Origin: Vibrio echinoideorum
GTDB lineage: Bacteria; Pseudomonadota; Gammaproteobacteria; Enterobacterales; Vibrionaceae
NCBI RefSeq assembly: GCF_024347455.1
Contig: NZ_AP025483.1
Location: 3,162,001 to 3,226,000, forward strand
Reading direction: 5' to 3'
DNA length: 64,000 nucleotides
The translations under genes were made by a program, and so were the position numbers. Numbering within the stretch: the first letter of the stretch is position 1; each line of letters opens with the position of its first letter. Below are positions 60,258 to 64,000 of this stretch, one piece after another. Below the pieces are notes generated by a model. It ran no database searches. It saw only the letters and a list, made by a program, of their open reading frames with translations, and had not been told where the DNA came from.

Positions 60258-60632
60258 CTACACCTCCCATCGTAATAATTGGTGACGGTCTCGCTCTATG
60301 CTTGAGACTTTTCCAAGCCGCTTTAATAAGCGCGCCACCAAAGGAAAATACGTTTTCGTGGTAATCGCTTTCAAACCGCTGCTTTTGACATAAGCTGCCA
60401 GTTCACGGGTCGCTTTCACTGCGCCAGTTCCCTGTACCGCCCACACAAAATAGCTATTGCCAAACACCTCACCTGCAACAGCAAGGTCATAGTTATCACC
60501 TTGAATCAGATAGATGCTAACAAGGCCATCGCTTATAGCTTGCTCCATTAACTCGAAGTCATCAGGACAAGCGCGAAAAGCAACTCGCAATCGCTCTTGT
60601 GTACTTTTTGAATGCGTTACCACTTGGATCAT
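60258..60632 (-). CDS. Element protein of unknown function (124 aa), possibly acetyltransferase-like fold
   Basis: 124 aa from the ATG at 60632. It is soluble. The pattern of strands and helices (SIYLIQGDNYDLAVAGEVFG, YFVWAVQGTGAVKATRELAAYV, AITTKTYFPLVARLLKRLG) recalls a small GNAT-like fold, but the acyl-CoA loop is not clear. The ATG overlaps the stop of the 57-aa gene upstream (ATGA) and has AAGG 8 bases before it. An earlier in-frame start at 60686 would lie inside that gene. Confidence 0.6.
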   Translation of the reverse strand: MIQVVTHSKSTQERLRVAFRACPDDFELMEQAISDGLVSIYLIQGDNYDLAVAGEVFGNSYFVWAVQGTGAVKATRELAAYVKSSGLKAITTKTYFPLVARLLKRLGKVSSIERDRHQLLRWEV

Positions 60633-60802
60633 TTGAGTACCTTTAGGGCTACGATGGCCAACACTGCGATAGCAAGAATGAGCCAAGGACTCACCCCACC
60701 ACCCATGTTGATTCCACCAATTGATTGCCCCGACTGGTTACTACTTGTGGCTGTAGATGGTCCAGCGCTACCGCCCGTTAAACTGGTCATTGCTCCAAAC
60801 AT
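60629..60802 (-). CDS. Small virion-type membrane protein (57 aa)
   Basis: 57 aa. A Gly/Ser/Thr-rich N-terminal half (GGSAGPSTATSSNQSGQSIGG) is followed by one C-terminal helix (WLILAIAVLAIVALKVL). Its start lies two bases after the stop of the 41-aa gene and its stop overlaps the next start. Conservation of this tight packing supports a real gene. It is probably one of the minor membrane proteins of the particle. Confidence 0.6.
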   Translation of the reverse strand: MFGAMTSLTGGSAGPSTATSSNQSGQSIGGINMGGGVSPWLILAIAVLAIVALKVLK

Positions 60803-60803
60803 A

Positions 60804-60929
60804 TCAACCCATTTTCAGCCAGATAATCAGCGCCAGTATCACCACAATGATCCACGCTGATTTGTTGATTTCCTTGGCGGTCAAAAACCCAAGAGTTAAG
60901 CCCGCCACACCGAGATAGAGGATTGGCAT
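60804..60929 (-). CDS. Small membrane protein (41 aa)
   Basis: 41 aa (PILYLGVAGLTLGFLTAKEINKS, then WIIVVILALIIWLKMG). It has two hydrophobic stretches with a charged turn. Its ATG overlaps the preceding stop (TAATG). Longer open frames starting at 61010 or 61017 overlap the upstream gene and have no coding features. Confidence 0.6.
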   Translation of the reverse strand: MPILYLGVAGLTLGFLTAKEINKSAWIIVVILALIIWLKMG

Positions 60930-61261
60930 TATTTGCCCCCTTTGAGCGCAAACGCCAATCCGCCGAACACCACAAGCAACAACACCACAACAATGGCGAT
61001 GGTCTGCCATTGAACACCGCTACTCGTATTCACGGGCTGTCCATTGGGTTGCTGATAGTCGTTATTGTTGGCGCGATTCTCGTCTGGACTGGCCGACTTA
61101 GCGCGTTCTAGCTCGTTATCCATCTTGATACCAAGCATATTGCCGCCAAAATCGCCCACCACATCGACAGCGCCACCAACAAGTTCACCCGCACCTTCAA
61201 GGATGCTGTCAAACCAACCGCCAGAACTGGCGGTGGCTTTAGGTTGGTCAGGTAAGGACAT
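60929..61261 (-). CDS. Membrane protein next to the capsid gene (110 aa)
   Basis: 110 aa. It has an amphipathic Gly-rich N-terminal part (about 14-45), a polar Asn/Gln linker and one transmembrane helix (about 87-106) closed by KGGK. It is encoded 11 bases after the capsid gene with a strong GGGGGTG ribosome site. It is likely a virion membrane protein linking the lipid layer to the capsid. Confidence 0.68.
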   Translation of the reverse strand: MSLPDQPKATASSGGWFDSILEGAGELVGGAVDVVGDFGGNMLGIKMDNELERAKSASPDENRANNNDYQQPNGQPVNTSSGVQWQTIAIVVVLLLVVFGGLAFALKGGK

Positions 61262-61272
61262 CGCCCACCCCC

Positions 61273-62103
61273 TTAGTTCACTGTGATAACGCCTACTTGC
61301 TCAATCGCTTCAATCAACACAGACACGCTGCCCGTTTGAGACTTATCAAGCTCGAATTGAAGCTGCTTCATAGCATTAGTCGGTAAGCGACCTTCCACAC
61401 CAAAACCAGTGCGAACAAAATCAAGACTGAACCAATCTGGATTTTGCTCTAAGCCACAGATAGCGAGGTCGAATGCGTTGTCTGCTTTGTTGACGTTGAT
61501 TTCTTCAACGCTATCGCGAAGAACACGAACGCGATCAATCGACGAGTCTTTGAAGTGAATACGCTTTAAGGACAGAAGCGGAGAACGCTCAGAAAAATCA
61601 AACGGAGTACGACCCGATGCACTGGCAAACCAAGACAAAGAGTAAATACGCGGTAAGTAAACACGCTGTGATTGAGCTTGTGTAGTATGAGAACGTGCAC
61701 GGATGCTTGGCGCAGCTGTACCACCCGATTTTGGAGCTAACTGGATATACACAAACCAGATTTCACCTTGCAGGGTAACAAGTTCACCAGTGCGAACACC
61801 GCCTTTGGTGCGAAGCGTTAAATCTGCAAATGGGATGACATAGCGACCCGCTTGTGTGAACTGTTTGCGATGCTCCTGAAGGTCTACTAAATCTTGACCT
61901 GTTAGGTTGTACGTTTCCTTGCCGTTTAACGTGATACGTACACGCTCAATATCAGCAGGGTTAGTAATGTTCGTTACCAGTTCAATGGATTGGTATGTTG
62001 GACCACTAACCAAACGTAAGCTTGCTTGGTTGCCCCAATTAGCTCCTTCAACAGGGTCTAAATCGAGTGGACGTGGGTTAAATGGTGTATTCAGTAGTTC
62101 CAT
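61273..62103 (-). CDS. Major capsid protein, P2-like double jelly roll
   Basis: 276 aa, close to the 269 aa I recall for PM2 P2. There is no signal or membrane helix and the sequence is strand-rich throughout. The N-terminal phrase RPLDLDPVEGANWGNQASLRLVSGPTYQ onward (split here by its turns) and the segments ITNPADIERVRITLNG, YVIPFADLTLR and GELVTLQGEIWFVYIQ follow the pattern of viral coat protein P2 N-terminal domains. The second half would be the other jelly roll. It forms the icosahedral shell around an internal membrane. Context supports this: an ATPase upstream and small membrane proteins on both sides. Confidence 0.75.
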   Translation of the reverse strand: MELLNTPFNPRPLDLDPVEGANWGNQASLRLVSGPTYQSIELVTNITNPADIERVRITLNGKETYNLTGQDLVDLQEHRKQFTQAGRYVIPFADLTLRTKGGVRTGELVTLQGEIWFVYIQLAPKSGGTAAPSIRARSHTTQAQSQRVYLPRIYSLSWFASASGRTPFDFSERSPLLSLKRIHFKDSSIDRVRVLRDSVEEINVNKADNAFDLAICGLEQNPDWFSLDFVRTGFGVEGRLPTNAMKQLQFELDKSQTGSVSVLIEAIEQVGVITVN

Positions 62104-62106
62104 AAT

Positions 62107-62235
62107 TTAAAACCACCCCGAATTACCATTGATTTGCTCTTTGAGAGGCTTGAGCGCGCCTACATTGTTGATTACCGCTAATGCCAACAGCACTAAGACG
62201 ACTGTGATTAGCATGGCTTTATGACTTGCTTTCAT
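62107..62235 (-). CDS. Small membrane protein before the capsid gene (42 aa)
   Basis: 42 aa with one helix (AMLITVVLVLLALAVI) and a short tail. It is the first gene of the capsid operon, ends 3 bases before the capsid start and follows the twin palindrome. It is likely a minor virion membrane protein. Confidence 0.6.
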   Translation of the reverse strand: MKASHKAMLITVVLVLLALAVINNVGALKPLKEQINGNSGWF

Positions 62236-62312
62236 GGTTTCCCCTGTTTCACAACGTTGGAAAGTTTTTAAGAGTCATTATCAAATCAGACAACCGAAGC
62301 AAGGTCATGAGG

Positions 62313-62352
62313 TTTCAACCTATAGGTAGAACTTTTAACCTATAGGTTGAAA
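62313..62352. promoter_or_regulatory. Twin palindrome, candidate operator of the capsid operon
   Basis: The 10-base palindrome ACCTATAGGT occurs at 62318-62327 and 62338-62347, with centres 20 bases apart (two helix turns). The whole is a 15-base inverted repeat TTTCAACCTATAGGT / ACCTATAGGTTGAAA with a 10-base spacer. It lies between the ATPase stop and the first capsid-operon gene. No T run follows, so it is not an ordinary terminator. Confidence 0.65.
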
Positions 62353-62374
62353 TGAGAGAGGCATCACGAAGGGT

Positions 62375-63124
62375 TTAACGGTAATTGCGAGATAGGAGCT
62401 TCCCACTTTCACAGTTCAGAGCACCACGCTCTATGTTGCCAATCCCATCACGAACAATTAGGTATTCCGCGATCGCCTTGCCGATAAGACGTTTATTAAC
62501 CTTGGCACTTTTAAGATCAGCAACTTCGTTTGAGTGAATGCCTTTTTGTTTGGCAACCCAATCCGCATCCACGCCAGAGTTCACCGCACCCAACCACCAA
62601 ACCGAAGATTGATTAGTCACGGTTTTAGGTACTTCTTGCCCACGCTGAAAGATGGTGTGCACCACATGACCAAACTGACGGCCGCCACGTAAAAGCTCAC
62701 CTGTTTTCCCTTCTAGCTTTCCAGAGGTTTCCGCGCAACTTGCGAGTTCTTCAATCACCACATTCAGCTTAGTTTTATGACCATCCCCCAACGCCCAAGC
62801 AATCGCGCTAAAAGCTTCAAGTTCTGACATGCATGCTCCTTGGGGCGGGACATAGGCAAGCTTAAACGAACAGCCAACACGACGACCATGCACTGCCGCT
62901 TTGATAAACTTGGCAAGGTCATCAAAGCCATGACACATCTGGCCGTGAAACTTTTGCCCCGCATAATTTCGGTACGGGTCAAAGAACAGGACTTGTCCTT
63001 TTTTGGGTACTAGCCCCATGAATTTCACGGCACTGGTTTTTCCGCTACCCGTACCACCTAAATAAACGGTGTGCTCAGCATCATGAGAGGGATTAGAGTT
63101 AATCGGATTTACGATTAGCGACAT
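62375..63124 (-). CDS. Genome-packaging ATPase (FtsK/HerA superfamily, PM2 P9-like)
   Basis: 249 aa. Walker A is GGTGSGKT (23-30), Walker B is NVVIEE (121-126), and the conserved Gln of the FtsK/HerA group is at about 160 (HTIFQRGQEV). The compact size without extra domains matches packaging ATPases of membrane-containing tailless phages, which pump or insert DNA at a vertex. AGGAGG stands before the ATG, and the start overlaps the preceding gene by 26 bases. Alternative: another HerA-type ATPase, but the capsid neighbour makes packaging most likely. Confidence 0.82.
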   Translation of the reverse strand: MSLIVNPINSNPSHDAEHTVYLGGTGSGKTSAVKFMGLVPKKGQVLFFDPYRNYAGQKFHGQMCHGFDDLAKFIKAAVHGRRVGCSFKLAYVPPQGACMSELEAFSAIAWALGDGHKTKLNVVIEELASCAETSGKLEGKTGELLRGGRQFGHVVHTIFQRGQEVPKTVTNQSSVWWLGAVNSGVDADWVAKQKGIHSNEVADLKSAKVNKRLIGKAIAEYLIVRDGIGNIERGALNCESGKLLSRNYR

Positions 63125-63536
63125 GCTTCGCCTCCTCTTCTTTCTGCATTTCTAATGCGGTGATTTGTTTCTTAGAAGCCCACCACAAACCTAAAATCGC
63201 CAAGGTGAGCGTCATCAAGTTCATGTAATCACCACAATGTTCAAGCAATGCGCCACCGTATTGTTTAGCAACAGGTCGAGCTGCATTGATAACGCTTTGT
63301 TTAGCGCGATCATCAAACTCAAAATCAATGTCTTTCATAATAGACACGGCTTGCTCAACAACCACTAACCCCGTTGTAACCAACGCATCCAATGCTTCAC
63401 TAACATCGACTTCGGGCTCTTGTTCAGTGCTGCCACTCGGTTGGTTTTCGGTTGAAGCGCTCGATTGCAGCTCCGCAACGTACATATCAAGCTCAGCAAG
63501 GTTGTCAGCACTCATTTCAACGGTTGATTCATCCAT
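63099..63536 (-). CDS. Membrane protein upstream of the packaging ATPase (145 aa)
   Basis: 145 aa. It has an acidic N-terminal half (Glu/Asp/Ser-rich), an amphipathic middle, one transmembrane helix at about 105-120 (MNLMTLTLAILGLWWA) and a charged coiled-coil tail (KKQITALEMQKEEEAKH). It overlaps both neighbours (8 and 26 bases). Function unknown; possibly the vertex or packaging membrane partner of the ATPase. Confidence 0.62.
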   Translation of the reverse strand: MDESTVEMSADNLAELDMYVAELQSSASTENQPSGSTEQEPEVDVSEALDALVTTGLVVVEQAVSIMKDIDFEFDDRAKQSVINAARPVAKQYGGALLEHCGDYMNLMTLTLAILGLWWASKKQITALEMQKEEEAKHVANRKSD

Positions 63537-64000
63537 TGGCGTTACCCTTCTGCGTTGATTTTGGCGTTGCCAATAAACGTTTAATGGTGAAGAGCAACAC
63601 GAGAATCAAACCCAAACATGCTCCAACCTTGAGCAATTGCGGTTTAAGGCTTGGTTTTGGTGGTTGCACTTCGTCTTGGATTTCTTCGGTTGGGAGCGCT
63701 TGGTCTACCGTAGTCATTTCAGTTGAATCGGTATTGGTTTGCACTTCAATGACCGTTGGCTCATCTTCGGTTAGCTCAAGCTCAACGACTTCGTTTAGCA
63801 CTGGCAGCTGAGCCACCGACTCTTGCATGTGCTCACTGCAATAATCACTCACCGTTTTACTCATTGAACTATTACCGCAGCTCGGACACTTGTAATAAAG
63901 CAATCCAAGGTTGCGCCCGTTCTTAACGGTTTCGCCTGTATCAATCAGTTTGCCCTCGCCCACCATGTGAACGGTTGACGCTCGACTGCACACGGGGCAA
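63529..64000 (-). CDS. Zinc-ribbon membrane protein, N-terminus outside the window
   Basis: At least 157 aa; the frame is open at the window edge. The first visible residues are CPVCSRAS, and about 28 residues later CPSCGNSS, so two CxxC pairs form a zinc ribbon. A GTG or ATG inside would cut this ribbon, hence I read it as truncated by the window. An acidic linker and one transmembrane helix near the C-terminus (VGACLGLILVLLFTI) follow. Its role in the element is unknown. Confidence 0.6.
   Translation of the reverse strand, partial: CPVCSRASTVHMVGEGKLIDTGETVKNGRNLGLLYYKCPSCGNSSMSKTVSDYCSEHMQESVAQLPVLNEVVELELTEDEPTVIEVQTNTDSTEMTTVDQALPTEEIQDEVQPPKPSLKPQLLKVGACLGLILVLLFTIKRLLATPKSTQKGNANG

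Larger units (their letters stand above)
53943..64000. mobile_element. Integrated tailless (double-jelly-roll) phage-like element with R-M cargo, right end not in window
   Basis: From the dusA 5' end to the window edge all genes fit one element. A dusA-type tyrosine integrase comes first, then a type II restriction-modification pair, then an operon on the minus strand with lysis-like, virion-membrane, capsid and packaging ATPase genes. The A32/FtsK-HerA-type ATPase next to a P2-like capsid protein, plus many tiny membrane proteins, is the pattern of PM2-like and autolykivirus-like tailless phages. No tail, terminase or portal genes are present. PM2-related prophages are known in aquatic bacteria; this combination with an R-M pair is notable. 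Confidence 0.78.

Noticed and set aside
60787..61017. 76- and 68-codon frames starting at 61017 and 61010 on the minus strand
   Set aside because: The first is out of frame with the coupled small gene; the second only becomes protein-like from the internal ATG at 60929, which overlaps the preceding stop as neighbouring genes do.
54047..64000. Interpreting the element as an integrative plasmid or PICI-type satellite
   Set aside because: A capsid protein and packaging ATPase of the membrane-containing phage type plus lysis-like genes favour a self-packaging phage; satellites of tailed phages would show terminase or capsid-redirecting genes.

Overview
The window looks like a Vibrio chromosome (chromosome 1 core). 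It carries a complete mannose-sensitive haemagglutinin (MSHA) type IV pilus assembly locus, and the block msh-csrD-ssb-qstR-galU-uvrA-pglL-aminotransferase-lysC-metH follows the order I recall from V. cholerae. It also has Vibrio-type rRNA spacers and a pspG-dusA pair. I cannot name the species.

Layout. (1) 1-12918, minus strand: MSHA locus. It reads csrD, mshI, J, K, L, M, N, E, G, F and then the pilins mshB, mshA and the start of a third prepilin (probably mshC), with a terminator after mshA. (2) 13080-28804: housekeeping genes. These are ssb, the competence/T6SS regulator qstR, galU, SOS-controlled uvrA, a PglL/Wzy-family O-ligase, a class V aminotransferase, a lysine riboswitch with lysC, metH behind a MetJ operator, and a CPA1 cation/proton antiporter. 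(3) 28852-29410: no gene seen. It is followed by a decayed tRNA-Trp copy and by real tRNA-Trp and tRNA-Asp genes. (4) 29891-46079: three complete rRNA operons in tandem, all on the minus strand. Their spacers carry Ile+Ala tRNAs, a Glu tRNA, and no tRNA. (5) 46744-53942: cysJIH assimilatory sulfite reduction, a small conserved protein, an outer-membrane barrel protein, pspG with a sigma-54 promoter, and dusA. (6) 53943 to the window end: an integrated element at the 5' end of dusA.

The element is the most interesting part. A tyrosine integrase is followed by a divergent type II restriction-modification pair. After it, on the minus strand, comes a tightly packed operon whose FtsK/HerA-type packaging ATPase and P2-like double-jelly-roll major capsid protein point to a tailless, membrane-containing phage (corticovirus PM2 / autolykivirus type). 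The same operon holds a lysozyme-like protein and at least nine small single- or double-spanning membrane proteins. Several of these are only 29-65 aa and overlap their neighbours by 1-4 bases. A perfect LexA box lies between dusA and the integrase. A pair of identical palindromes 20 bp apart precedes the capsid operon. The right end, including any replication or repressor genes and attR, lies beyond the window.
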